The notes beneath the pieces were generated by a model. The model was not told where the DNA came from. It searched no databases and saw nothing but the letters and a program-made list of their open reading frames with translations. Below, piece after piece: positions 1 to 7,717 of a stretch of DNA of 24,608 nt; position 1 is the stretch's first letter; the number at the start of each line of letters is the position of its first letter. This DNA is from CAZBRS01 sp964494475 (GTDB lineage Bacteria; Myxococcota_A; UBA9042; CAZBRS01), in assembly GCA_964494475.1 (NCBI GenBank), contig CAZBRS010000067.1, forward strand, positions 1-24,608. Reading direction: 5' to 3'. A program made the position numbers and the translations under genes.

Positions 1-494
1 TGCTGGCCGAGGTGGGCGTGGCCTCGGGCGACCCCGCCTGGGGCTTCGGCGTGGCCTCGCCGGTCACCCAGGCCCGGGGCCAGGCCGGCGATCTCGACGC
101 GCCCCAACTGGCCCTGCCCGGCGACGCCCGCGTCGACAACTTCCGCTTCCACCCGAACTACCACGTCGACGAGATCCTGTGGCGCCGGGTCGTGGGCACC
201 TTCACCGACGGCCTGTTCGTGAAGGGGCGCCTGCGCTGGCAGCCCTGGCCCGCCCTGCGCGTCGACCTCAGCGAGATCTACTCGCGCACCTGGTATGCCG
301 AGAGCGCGCCGGGCCTCGCGAAGCCGCTGGGGCTCGAGACCGATCTCGCGATCACCTGGTTCGCGCGCGCCGGCGTCGAGGCCACGGGCGTGTACGCCCT
401 GCTCGTCCCGCTGGCCGGTTTCCGCAACGTCTTCACGGGCGTGGATCCGACCCCCGCCCACTTCGCGGAGGTGCGCCTTGCTTTCCGCTTCTGA
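1..494 (+). CDS. Outer-membrane beta-barrel protein, C-terminal part (5' end outside window)
   Basis: The frame is open from base 3, so the gene starts upstream of the window; the GTG at 12 is probably internal. About 160 residues are visible. They alternate polar and hydrophobic residues in short strand-like stretches (for example the segments around GRLRWQPWPALRVDLSEIY and LAITWFARAGVEATGVYALL) and end RLAFRF, with the terminal Phe typical of proteins inserted by the BAM complex. I infer a barrel or porin-like outer-membrane protein. The exact family is not recognisable from this end; a myxobacterial TIGR04551-type protein is one possibility. The stop is followed after 13 bases by a palindromic repeat. 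Confidence 0.6.
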   Translation, partial: LAEVGVASGDPAWGFGVASPVTQARGQAGDLDAPQLALPGDARVDNFRFHPNYHVDEILWRRVVGTFTDGLFVKGRLRWQPWPALRVDLSEIYSRTWYAESAPGLAKPLGLETDLAITWFARAGVEATGVYALLVPLAGFRNVFTGVDPTPAHFAEVRLAFRF

Positions 495-507
495 GCTGCT
501 CCAGCCC

Positions 508-533
508 CCCCCTCTCCATCGATGGAGAGGGGG
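508..533. repeat. Perfect 26-bp intergenic palindrome (REP-like)
   Basis: Two 13-base arms meet at an ATCGAT centre (508-520 and 521-533) with C-rich and G-rich ends, followed by CCAGGGGGTGAGG. Palindromes of this CCCTCTCC...GGAGAGGG plus GGGGTGAGG form are, as far as I recall, dispersed repeats in many bacterial genomes. There is no T-run, so it is not a classical terminator. Its right flank holds the likely ribosome-binding site and GTG start of the next gene. Confidence 0.75.
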
Positions 534-540
534 CCAGGGG

Positions 541-1536
541 GTGAGGTTCTTGTTCCCGGTGCTGGCGCTGGCCCTCCTGGCCTGCGGAACCCAGGACATC
601 GTGCTCGGCCGTGACGCGGCCCTGCCCGATGACGACGCGTCATGGCAGGACCCGGGCGGCCCCGACGACAGCGGCCATGACGCAGCCGGTCCCGACGAGG
701 CCGGCGATCCCGACGCGTCCGAGGCCTCCGCGCCGGACGGCGACGAGCCCGACCCGGGCACCGACCCGGGCACCGACCCGGGCACTCCCGACACGGGGGG
801 CCTCTGCATCGAGAACAACGACGGCCGCATCGACGCCAGCGAGATGCCGGTCGCCCTGGGGGCCGCGCCCTCGTACGTGGCGAACGCGGGGGGCACCCTG
901 GCCAGCGTCGACGTCGACGGCGTGCCCGGCGACGACGGCGAGCGCGTGTGGGACTTCACCGCCGGCCCGGACCAGGCCAAGGCCGTGCTCTTCGTGAAGG
1001 CACCGGGCGGCTACTGGTTCGCCGCCCACTTCCCGGCCGCCACCTTCGTCTCGCCCCTCTCGGTGCAGGATCCGACCATCCTGGCCGCCTACCAGGCCAC
1101 CGCCGACGGCGTGTGGCTCCTCGGCATCGCCTCGACGAAGGAGAACCCGGCCGCCGGCAAGACCCTGCTGGTCTACGACACGCCCGTGCCGCTCTTCCAG
1201 TTCCCCCTCGAGGTCGGCGCCACCTACCAGGCCACCTCCACCTTCAAGGACGCGCGCCTCATGGGCGTGCCCCAGGCCGGCACCGAGGACTACACCATCA
1301 CGGTCGACGCCCTGGGCACCGTCAAGCTGCCCGTCTTCACCATCGAGCACGCCCTGCGCCTGCGCATCGAGGTGCGCCAGAAGTTCGTCATCTCGACCAG
1401 CCCCGATCCCATCCCCTCGATCCAGTACCTGTGGGTCAAGGAGTGCGTGGGCGAGCTCGCGCGCGCCAGCAGCCAGCCCGGCGAGACCGACCCGAAGTTC
1501 ACGGCGGCCAAGGAATTCCGCAGGCTCGGGCTCTGA
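541..1536 (+). CDS. Hypothetical lipoprotein with Asp/Pro-rich linker
   Basis: Starts at GTG 541 and encodes 331 aa. The first residues read MRFLFPVLALALLAC, a short signal peptide with a lipobox ending at Cys15. The frame is open further upstream, but only this start gives a proper signal peptide; the next candidate, TTG 550, would lose the positive charge. An Asp/Pro/Gly-rich linker follows, including a 12-bp tandem repeat around 750-785 encoding DPGT units. The remaining ~230 residues form a globular domain that looks beta-rich (segments such as GYWFAAHFPAATFV and TLLVYDTPVPLFQFPL). I do not recognise the domain. Upstream GAGAGGGGG belongs to the palindromic repeat and may act as the ribosome-binding site. 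Likely attached to the outer membrane. Confidence 0.8.
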   Translation: MRFLFPVLALALLACGTQDIVLGRDAALPDDDASWQDPGGPDDSGHDAAGPDEAGDPDASEASAPDGDEPDPGTDPGTDPGTPDTGGLCIENNDGRIDASEMPVALGAAPSYVANAGGTLASVDVDGVPGDDGERVWDFTAGPDQAKAVLFVKAPGGYWFAAHFPAATFVSPLSVQDPTILAAYQATADGVWLLGIASTKENPAAGKTLLVYDTPVPLFQFPLEVGATYQATSTFKDARLMGVPQAGTEDYTITVDALGTVKLPVFTIEHALRLRIEVRQKFVISTSPDPIPSIQYLWVKECVGELARASSQPGETDPKFTAAKEFRRLGL

Positions 1537-1545
1537 TTTCTGCCC

Positions 1546-1577
1546 TTGACATCGGCTTTCGATCGTCGTCCGATAGA
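1546..1577 (+). promoter_or_regulatory. Putative sigma70-type promoter for the Cys-rich lipoprotein
   Basis: A perfect TTGACA at 1546-1551 lies 9 bases after the previous stop. The -10 is unclear: TCCGAT at 17-bp spacing or GATAGA at 20 bp. The same TTGACA element recurs before several other transcription units here. A leader of roughly 120 nt to ATG 1702 would include a small GC hairpin near 1600-1621. Confidence 0.45.
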
Positions 1578-1701
1578 GTCATAGAACATCGTCAAGAGTG
1601 ACCGCCGCGAGAGCCGCGGTCGTGTCGGCCATCGCGGGCGGGCGTTCGACGCCGGCCCTCGAGGGATGGGGAGGGGTGACAAACCGGGGTGGAGGTGTGA
1701 G

Positions 1702-4700
1702 ATGCGCAAGCGTTCTCGGCTCCTCGTGGTCCTGGCGTGGATACCACTGCTCACCTGGTGCGGAGGAGGAGGGGGAGGCTCGGGGACGGACCCTGGCAGC
1801 GATCCGGGGGACGAGGTGGCCCCCGACGTTCCGGCCGACCTCCCGACCGACCTGCCCGCCGACCTGCCCGTCGACCTGCCCGCCGACCTGCCGACCCCTC
1901 AGACGGCGCTCCGGGTCACGGTGCTGACGCTGCAGGGCGCGCCGTTGGCAGGCGCGTCCGTGACGCTGGGTGAGCAGGCGCTCACCACCGACGCGGCGGG
2001 CGTCGCGCGCTTCGACGACGTCGCGGCAGGCCGGGTGGTCGCCCGGGTGACGAAGGCCGGGTATGCCCCCTCGACGGCCGTGGTCGACCTGGGGCCCGGC
2101 CTCGACGCCAAGGCGGCGGTCTTCCTGCTGGCGCTGGGCACGCCGTTGACCTTCAAAGCCGAGGACGGGGCGGCCCTGGTGCAGGGCCGCGTGCGGGTCG
2201 AGATCCCGCCCGGCGCGCTCGTGGATGCGGCGGGCGCGCTCGTGACCGGGAACGTGGACCTGACCATCGCGGGGCTCGACCCCACGTCCGGCGACGTGGT
2301 GGCAGCGCCCGGACCGTTCGAGGGGCTCGCCACCGGCGGCGCCGCTCCGGTGGCCCTGAAGAGCGTGTACCTGGCCGAGATCAGCCTGAGCGCCGTCGGC
2401 CAGCCCGTGCAGCTCGCGGTGGGCAAGAAGGCCACGGTCGAGTTCGCGCTGCCCGAATCCCTTCAGGACGCCTACGAGCCGGGCGACACCATCGACGCGT
2501 GGTGGTACGACCTCGAGGCCGGGCTGTGGCGCCAGGAGGGGCAAGGCACCGTCAAGGCCGGAGCCGCACCCGGCGCGCCCAAGGTGTGGTCGGCCCAGGT
2601 GGGGCACTTCACGTGGTGGAACGCCGACCAGGCCTACACCGAGGACAACTGCGTGCAGGTGACGGTGGTCCGCTCCGAGGGCGCCGCGCCCTTGCCCGGG
2701 CTGCAGGTGCGCGCCGAGGGCGCGTATGGGTCCAGCGACGGCATCACCGACGGCCAGGGGCAGGTCTGCCTCGAGTTCGCGAAGGGCGAGACCAGCTTCG
2801 TGTACGTCGACGTCGGCGCGGGCCACCAGGGCGCCTCCGCCGAGGTGCAGGGCTGGGCGGCCGCCGCGGGCTGCGACGGCCAGGGGGATCCGTGCAAGCA
2901 GGTGACCCTCACGCTGCAGGCCTGCACCGACGCGGCCGGCTGCGCCCACGACGATCCGTGCACGACCGCGTCGTGCGACCAGGACCAGCTCGGGGTGGGT
3001 GTCTGCCTGTACGCCGAGGCGCCCTGCGACGACGACGACCCGTGCACCGACGACTCGTGCAACGCCGAGGGCCAGTGCCGGAACGTGAACCGCTGCGACG
3101 ACGGCAACCCCTGCACCACCGACCACTGCCTGCCCCAGGGGTGCCTGCACATCCCGGCGCAGGAGGGGCTGTGCGATCCGGCGCTGGGGTGCGTCGCGGA
3201 CGCCGACTGCGAAGACAATCAACCCTGCACGATCACGGAGTGCGTCGACGGGGCGTGCAAGGTCACGACGCTCGAACCGCCCTGCCTGGAGCCGTGCGCG
3301 ACCGACGCGGCGTGCGCCACCGAGCTGCCGTGCGCCGACGGCGTGTGCCTGGCCTTCGTGGGGTGCTACCTGGCCGCCAGGACGTGCTACGACGGTGACG
3401 ACTGCACGCTCGACGCCTGCAGCGCCGCCAACGGCTGCACGCATACACCCATCGAGGGTTGCGAGTGCGCCTTCCACGACCACCAGGCGTGCTGCGGCGC
3501 CGACATCTGCTGGTTCGACTCGTGCGGGGCCAACGAGGGGATCGCCACGGACTGCACGGGCGGGGACCTGTGCCAGATGGCCCTCTCCGGCCCGTTCTGC
3601 AAGCCCTGCGCTCCCGTCTGCCCCGCCGACTGGTGCGGCGACGACAGCTGCGAGGGCACGTGCGCCTGCACGGGCGTCAAGGTCTGCAACGCCCAGACGC
3701 ACCAGTGCGAGACGCCTTGCGTCGCCGAGTGCGGTGCGCGCGAGTGCGGCCCCGACCCGGTCTGCGGGCAGTCCTGCGGCACGTGTTCGGGCGAGAAGCC
3801 CGACTGCAACCTTGCCACCGGCATGTGCGAGAATGGCGCGTGCACCCCCGACGGCACGACCCATCAGGGGTGCTGCTACGTGGGCAGCCCGGTCGTGCCC
3901 CTCGCGCCGTTGGCGCAGGCCAACAACGCCATCTGCAACTTCGACTCCTGCGACGTGCAGGGGACGACCGTCCAGCTATGCGGGGGCCTGGTCGGCGGCG
4001 CGGCCGTGTGCTTCGATCCTGCCGGCGAGGTCGGGCCCTCGTGCTGCAATACGACCTGCATCAGCATGGACCCGACCGGCCCCGGGGCCAAGTGCGGGGT
4101 CGGCGACGGCTGTGGCGGCACCTGCACGTGCCCGGCGGGCAAGACCTGCAACGCGTCGACCAACCTGTGCGTGGCCTGCACCGCGCAATGCAGCGGGAAG
4201 ACCTGCGGCGCCGACGACACCTGCGGCGGCACGTGCCTGGGCACCTGCCCGGCGGGCGAGGCCTGCGACACGGCCACGCACACGTGCAAGTGCGCCCCCA
4301 CCTGCGCCGCCGACGCGGCCTGCGGCGACAGTGACGGCTGCACCGGCACGTGCGCCGGAAGCTGCCCCTCGGGCCAGGTATGCAACGCCACCAGCCACGT
4401 ATGCGAGGCCTACCAGACCCAGTGCGCCCTGTTCATGGCGTGCGCGGCCCCCTGCGGGACCACCAACACGGCGTGCCTGATGGCGTGCTACCAGAAGTAC
4501 CCGGGCGAGGTCACGAAGGCGCAGGCGCTGGGGACGTGCCTCCAGACAGCCTGCGGAGCGATCCCGACGATGGAGTGCTCGGCCGACGCCGTCGCCGACG
4601 GGGGTAGCTGCAAGACGGTGTACGACGCCTGCTTCGTCTGCACGCCGGCCTCGTGCGCGGGCAAGGAGTGCGGCAACGCGGGCTGCGCCGTGACCTGCGG

Positions 4701-5217
4701 CACGTGCGATCCCGGCGACAAGTGCCTGGCCAGCGGCCTGTGCTGCACTCCCGACTGCGCGGGCAAGGTGTGCGGCGACGACGGCTGCGGCGGCAGCTGC
4801 GGCCCGTGCCCGACCGGCACGGCCTGCAACGCGTTGAGCGGACAGTGCGAGGCCCTGAACGCTTGCGAGGGCGCGGCGTGCGGCGCCTCGGACGGCACCG
4901 TCGCCGGGAAGTGCTACGGCTGGTGCGCGAACGCGGCCCAGGAGTGCGTGAACAAGGAGTGCATCACCTGCGGCTGCTACGGCACACCGACCTGCTGCGA
5001 CGGGGGCACGGCCCTCTGCCACACCTGCGAGGGCTGCGGCGGCTCGATGAAGCTGCCCTGCTCGGGGGGCTGCACCGAGACCGAGATGGGGGCCAAGTGC
5101 CTCGACTGCACCAACAAGCAGTGCGGCGACGACGGCAGCGGCAACCCCAACGCCTGCGGCACGTGCGGGCCGTACGAGAGCTGCATCTACGACGCCTACT
5201 GCCAACCCCTTGGCTGA
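1702..5217 (+). CDS. Large modular Cys-rich surface lipoprotein
   Basis: ATG 1702 sits behind a good GGAGGTG; 1171 aa. The N-terminus MRKRSRLLVVLAWIPLLTWC looks like a lipoprotein signal, but Trp at -1 of the lipobox is atypical. After a Gly run come Pro-Ala-Asp-Leu tetrapeptide repeats (about residues 42-65). Residues ~70-145 resemble a carboxypeptidase-regulatory-like beta-sandwich, and ~150-310 a second adhesin-like region. From ~410 to the end the chain is dense in Cys, first as DPCTxxxC-type modules (for example CDDDDPCTDDSC), then as CxGKxCGDDGCGGxCGxC-type modules. This organisation is familiar in big myxobacterial-type secreted proteins, probably disulfide-bonded and exposed at the surface. 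No catalytic domain is seen. Adhesion or matrix function is only a guess. Transcribed alone from the promoter near 1546. Confidence 0.9.
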   Translation: MRKRSRLLVVLAWIPLLTWCGGGGGGSGTDPGSDPGDEVAPDVPADLPTDLPADLPVDLPADLPTPQTALRVTVLTLQGAPLAGASVTLGEQALTTDAAGVARFDDVAAGRVVARVTKAGYAPSTAVVDLGPGLDAKAAVFLLALGTPLTFKAEDGAALVQGRVRVEIPPGALVDAAGALVTGNVDLTIAGLDPTSGDVVAAPGPFEGLATGGAAPVALKSVYLAEISLSAVGQPVQLAVGKKATVEFALPESLQDAYEPGDTIDAWWYDLEAGLWRQEGQGTVKAGAAPGAPKVWSAQVGHFTWWNADQAYTEDNCVQVTVVRSEGAAPLPGLQVRAEGAYGSSDGITDGQGQVCLEFAKGETSFVYVDVGAGHQGASAEVQGWAAAAGCDGQGDPCKQVTLTLQACTDAAGCAHDDPCTTASCDQDQLGVGVCLYAEAPCDDDDPCTDDSCNAEGQCRNVNRCDDGNPCTTDHCLPQGCLHIPAQEGLCDPALGCVADADCEDNQPCTITECVDGACKVTTLEPPCLEPCATDAACATELPCADGVCLAFVGCYLAARTCYDGDDCTLDACSAANGCTHTPIEGCECAFHDHQACCGADICWFDSCGANEGIATDCTGGDLCQMALSGPFCKPCAPVCPADWCGDDSCEGTCACTGVKVCNAQTHQCETPCVAECGARECGPDPVCGQSCGTCSGEKPDCNLATGMCENGACTPDGTTHQGCCYVGSPVVPLAPLAQANNAICNFDSCDVQGTTVQLCGGLVGGAAVCFDPAGEVGPSCCNTTCISMDPTGPGAKCGVGDGCGGTCTCPAGKTCNASTNLCVACTAQCSGKTCGADDTCGGTCLGTCPAGEACDTATHTCKCAPTCAADAACGDSDGCTGTCAGSCPSGQVCNATSHVCEAYQTQCALFMACAAPCGTTNTACLMACYQKYPGEVTKAQALGTCLQTACGAIPTMECSADAVADGGSCKTVYDACFVCTPASCAGKECGNAGCAVTCGTCDPGDKCLASGLCCTPDCAGKVCGDDGCGGSCGPCPTGTACNALSGQCEALNACEGAACGASDGTVAGKCYGWCANAAQECVNKECITCGCYGTPTCCDGGTALCHTCEGCGGSMKLPCSGGCTETEMGAKCLDCTNKQCGDDGSGNPNACGTCGPYESCIYDAYCQPLG

Positions 5218-5230
5218 CGCTCGACCCCGG

Positions 5231-5260
5231 TTGACAGGACGCCTCGCGCGTGCGGACAAT
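5231..5260 (+). promoter_or_regulatory. Putative promoter of the GH84 lipoprotein gene
   Basis: TTGACA at 5231-5236, then an 18-bp spacer and GACAAT at 5255-5260. It sits 13 bases after the preceding stop and would give a leader of about 20 nt to ATG 5288, which has GAGG at 5276-5279. Confidence 0.55.
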
Positions 5261-5287
5261 GCCGGCGCCACCCGCGAGGTCCGCGCC

Positions 5288-7189
5288 ATGCGCCTGCCGT
5301 CCTGCCTGCTCGCCTCCCTGCTCTTGGTCCTGGCCGCGTGCTCCGGCTCGCCGACGTCGTCCGCCGACGTCGACGCCGGGCTCGACGTGGCCGAGGACGT
5401 CCCCTCCCCCTTCGACTGCGGCGCCTCGGGCGAGTACGGTGGCGGCGGCATGATCGGCGTCGTGCCCCGCCCGTGGAAGTACGATCTGCCGTCGGGGATG
5501 GCCGTCGCGGGGAACACCGTTTCGTTCGAGGGCGCCGTCGACGACGATCCCGGACCCGCCCAGGTGCTGGCCGACGCGGGCGTCACGGTGGTGGCCACCG
5601 GGGGCGCGGTGCGCGTGCGCTGGCTCGCCCCCGGCCAGGCGGGAAGTTGGGCCGCCCAGTGCCCCTACGGCCTGGACGGCGAGCCCGAGGGCTTCAGCCT
5701 GGACCTGGCGCGCGAGGGCCTGGACCCGGTCGTGCGGGTCGGCACCATCGACGCCGCCGGCCGCACCCACGCCATGGCCACGCTGGCCCAGCTGCTCGTC
5801 GCGGGCGCGGGAGACGGCACCCTGCCCGAGGGGGTCATCGTCGACCGACCCGCCGCGCCCGTCCGCGGCGTGCTCGAGGGCTTCTACGGACCGCCGTGGA
5901 GCCCCGAAGATCGGCTGGCGACCCTGGCCTGGATGGCGTCGGTGAAGCTGAACCTGTACGTGTACGCGCCCAAGGGCGATCCGCTGGTCAACGAGCAGTG
6001 GCGCACGCCCTTCTCCCCCGACTACCTGGCCCACGTGGCCGAGGTGACCGCGGCGGCACACCGACGGCACGTGCGCGTGGGCTGGTCGCTGCGCTTCGGG
6101 CTGCCGGTGCGGTTCTCGTCGCAGGCCGATCGTGACGCCGTGCTGGCCAAGCTCGACGCGCTGGTGGCCGAAGGCGTCGACCAGATCGTGCTGGCCTTCG
6201 ACGACACGGGCAAGGGCCTGTTGCCCGCCGACCAGGGCGTCTACGCCTCGTTCGTCGACGGCCAGATCGACTTCTTGAACGCGGTAGGGCCGGCCTTCCG
6301 CGCGCGTCACCCCGACGTGCCGCTGGCGCTCACGCCGGTCGAGTACTTCACGCACCACCCCGACGCGGGCACCGACCTGCGGAAGCTGGCGGCGGCGTTG
6401 CCGTTGGACTGGCCCATCGCCTGGACCGGCACCGAGGTGGGCTCGACCACGATCGACGCGGCCGACGCCCGCGAGGCGGCGCTGCTGCTCGGCCGCCCGC
6501 CCACGCTGGGCGACAACTACCCCGTGTCCGACGACGCACGCCGCACGGGCGTCTTGCACCTGGGCCCGCTGGTGGGCCGCTCGGCCGACCTGGCGGGCGC
6601 GGTCGACGGCCTGCTCTGGAACGCCATGCCGCTGGCCTGGGCCTCGCGGCTCGGGCTCGGCACCGCCGCCGACTACGCCTGGAACCCCGCGGCCTACGAG
6701 CCCGAGGCGTCCTTGCGGCGCGTGGCCCAGGCCCTGGCGGGCGAGCACGGCGGGGAGGGCCTGGTGACCCTGGCCCTGGCCAACCGCAGCGCGATGCTCG
6801 AGGGATCGGCCGCCCCGGAGCTACAGGCCGAGCTCGAAGCATTCTGGGCCGCCCGCGCCGCAGGCACCCCCACCGACCAGGCCGGAACCGCCCTGCAAGC
6901 CCGCTTCGGCGCCTACGTGGCAGAGCAGGAGATCCTGGGCGCCGCGCCCCTGGCGCCCGAACTGCGAGCCGAGCTGAAGGAATGGAGCGACGCGCTGGCC
7001 ACCTACGGCTTCCTGGGCTACGCGGCGCTCGATCTGCTCGCCAGGGCCGACGCCGGCGCGCCCCCGGCCGACGCCGACGTGAGCGCCCTGGCCGCCGCCG
7101 CCGAGGCCGCCACCGCCGGCATCCCAAGACCCACCGGCCGCCTGATGGACGACTTCCTGGCGCGCGTGGTGGCCGAACTCATGGACTGA
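5288..7189 (+). CDS. GH84 family beta-N-acetylglucosaminidase-like lipoprotein
   Basis: 633 aa from ATG 5288. Signal MRLPSCLLASLLLVLAAC with a canonical lipobox (Cys18). Residues ~50-185 resemble the alpha/beta domain that precedes the barrel in GH20/GH84 enzymes. The catalytic domain starts at RGVLEGFYGPPWS (from R193), the hallmark of GH84 (O-GlcNAcase/NagJ type), followed by NLYVYAPKGDP and WRTPFS. The paired acidic residues D305-D306 in LAFDDTGKG match the two catalytic aspartates of substrate-assisted GH84 hydrolases. The last ~150 residues are helical and Ala-rich, as in the C-terminal bundle of the family. It probably removes beta-linked GlcNAc from glycans or glycoproteins outside the inner membrane; the substrate is unknown. 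No sugar-uptake genes are adjacent, so a scavenging role cannot be read from context. Confidence 0.9.
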   Translation: MRLPSCLLASLLLVLAACSGSPTSSADVDAGLDVAEDVPSPFDCGASGEYGGGGMIGVVPRPWKYDLPSGMAVAGNTVSFEGAVDDDPGPAQVLADAGVTVVATGGAVRVRWLAPGQAGSWAAQCPYGLDGEPEGFSLDLAREGLDPVVRVGTIDAAGRTHAMATLAQLLVAGAGDGTLPEGVIVDRPAAPVRGVLEGFYGPPWSPEDRLATLAWMASVKLNLYVYAPKGDPLVNEQWRTPFSPDYLAHVAEVTAAAHRRHVRVGWSLRFGLPVRFSSQADRDAVLAKLDALVAEGVDQIVLAFDDTGKGLLPADQGVYASFVDGQIDFLNAVGPAFRARHPDVPLALTPVEYFTHHPDAGTDLRKLAAALPLDWPIAWTGTEVGSTTIDAADAREAALLLGRPPTLGDNYPVSDDARRTGVLHLGPLVGRSADLAGAVDGLLWNAMPLAWASRLGLGTAADYAWNPAAYEPEASLRRVAQALAGEHGGEGLVTLALANRSAMLEGSAAPELQAELEAFWAARAAGTPTDQAGTALQARFGAYVAEQEILGAAPLAPELRAELKEWSDALATYGFLGYAALDLLARADAGAPPADADVSALAAAAEAATAGIPRPTGRLMDDFLARVVAELMD

Positions 7190-7216
7190 CGCGGCGAGCT
7201 TTTTCGCGCTGCAATA

Positions 7217-7290
7217 TTGCATCGCAGCATTTCCGCTTGACAGCCGCCCGGACGTGTCATAGACACAGCTCAAGAATATGTTGCATCGCA
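7217..7290. repeat. Direct repeat pair TTGCATCGCA flanking a promoter
   Basis: TTGCATCGCA occurs at 7217-7226 and again at 7281-7290, 64 bp apart, on either side of the TTGACA promoter. The upstream copy overlaps the perfect palindrome TGCAATATTGCA (7210-7221); the downstream copy lies in the dyad GTTGC-ATC-GCAAC. The arrangement looks like paired operator sites of an unknown regulator. No binding protein can be assigned. Confidence 0.45.
7237..7265 (+). promoter_or_regulatory. Putative promoter for the small membrane protein
   Basis: TTGACA at 7237-7242 with TAGACA at 7260-7265 (17-bp spacer). The -10 is weak, which would fit a regulated promoter. The leader to ATG 7310 is about 40 nt and contains the second TTGCATCGCA copy. 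Confidence 0.5.
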
Positions 7291-7309
7291 ACAATGCGGG
7301 GAGTCGACC

Positions 7310-7648
7310 ATGACCATGTCGCCGTTCTGGATGGGATTCTGGGCCTTCGCCATCCTGTACTTCAACCTGTGCCTCTACGTCATCGCCGGAAAGACGAAGA
7401 CCCCGAACGCCTGGCTGGCGTGGGTCCCGGTCGTGAACCTCGGCTACATGGTGTGGCTGTCGGGGCGCCCGCTCTGGTGGACGCTCGGGCTCTTCGTGCC
7501 CCTCCTCAACCTGCTGGTGCTGGTGCTCGTGTGGAACAAGATCATCGAGAAGCGCCGCGGCCAGCCCTCGACCGCCGGCTGGACGCTGATCGTGCCCGTG
7601 CTCAACTACCTGGTCATGACGCGCCTCGCGTTCCACGACGAGGCGTAG
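7310..7648 (+). CDS. Small integral membrane protein (DUF5684-like)
   Basis: 112 aa from ATG 7310, preceded by GGGGAG at 7297-7302; ATG 7316 is an alternative start. Three hydrophobic segments are visible: residues ~5-27, ~38-75 (possibly a pair, around WVPVVNLGYMVWL and WWTLGLFVPLLNLLVLVLVW) and ~90-106. The repeated WxPxxN...P..N pattern resembles the DUF5684 family of small membrane proteins, whose function is unknown to me. It is a single-gene unit between two promoters and probably sits in the inner membrane. The operator-like repeats around its promoter suggest regulated expression. Confidence 0.75.
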   Translation: MTMSPFWMGFWAFAILYFNLCLYVIAGKTKTPNAWLAWVPVVNLGYMVWLSGRPLWWTLGLFVPLLNLLVLVLVWNKIIEKRRGQPSTAGWTLIVPVLNYLVMTRLAFHDEA

Positions 7649-7671
7649 CGCCGCTGCGACCGATTCACCGC

Positions 7672-7700
7672 TTGACAGCGATCCGACGTTCGCGTATTCA
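7672..7700 (+). promoter_or_regulatory. Promoter of the ArsR-rhodanese / cytochrome / rhodanese operon
   Basis: TTGACA at 7672-7677, a 17-bp spacer and TATTCA at 7695-7700. The -10 is overlapped by the inverted repeat at 7696-7715, the usual layout for a repressor that blocks polymerase. The predicted start point (~7707) leaves only about 11 nt before GTG 7718. Confidence 0.65.
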
Positions 7701-7715
7701 ATCAATCAATTGAAT
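7696..7715. promoter_or_regulatory. Inverted-repeat operator, probably for the ArsR-rhodanese regulator
   Basis: ATTCAAT (7696-7702) and ATTGAAT (7709-7715) form a perfect 7-bp dyad with a 6-base spacer. It is AT-rich in an otherwise GC-rich region and overlaps the -10. ArsR/SmtB proteins bind such AT-rich dyads, and sulfide-responsive members (BigR/SqrR) use ATTC...GAAT-type sites. Autoregulation by the adjacent gene is inference. Confidence 0.6.
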
Positions 7716-7717
7716 GC

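Noticed and set aside
508..533. Palindrome as terminator of the first gene
   Set aside because: No T-run on either side and the following start codon is only 8 bases away; a dispersed repeat is the better description.
1579..3864. Long open frame on the minus strand, opposite the Cys-rich lipoprotein
   Set aside because: It mirrors a real high-GC gene, its product is Ala/Gly/Arg/Val-rich without domains, and there is no promoter or ribosome-binding site. The plus-strand gene explains the region.
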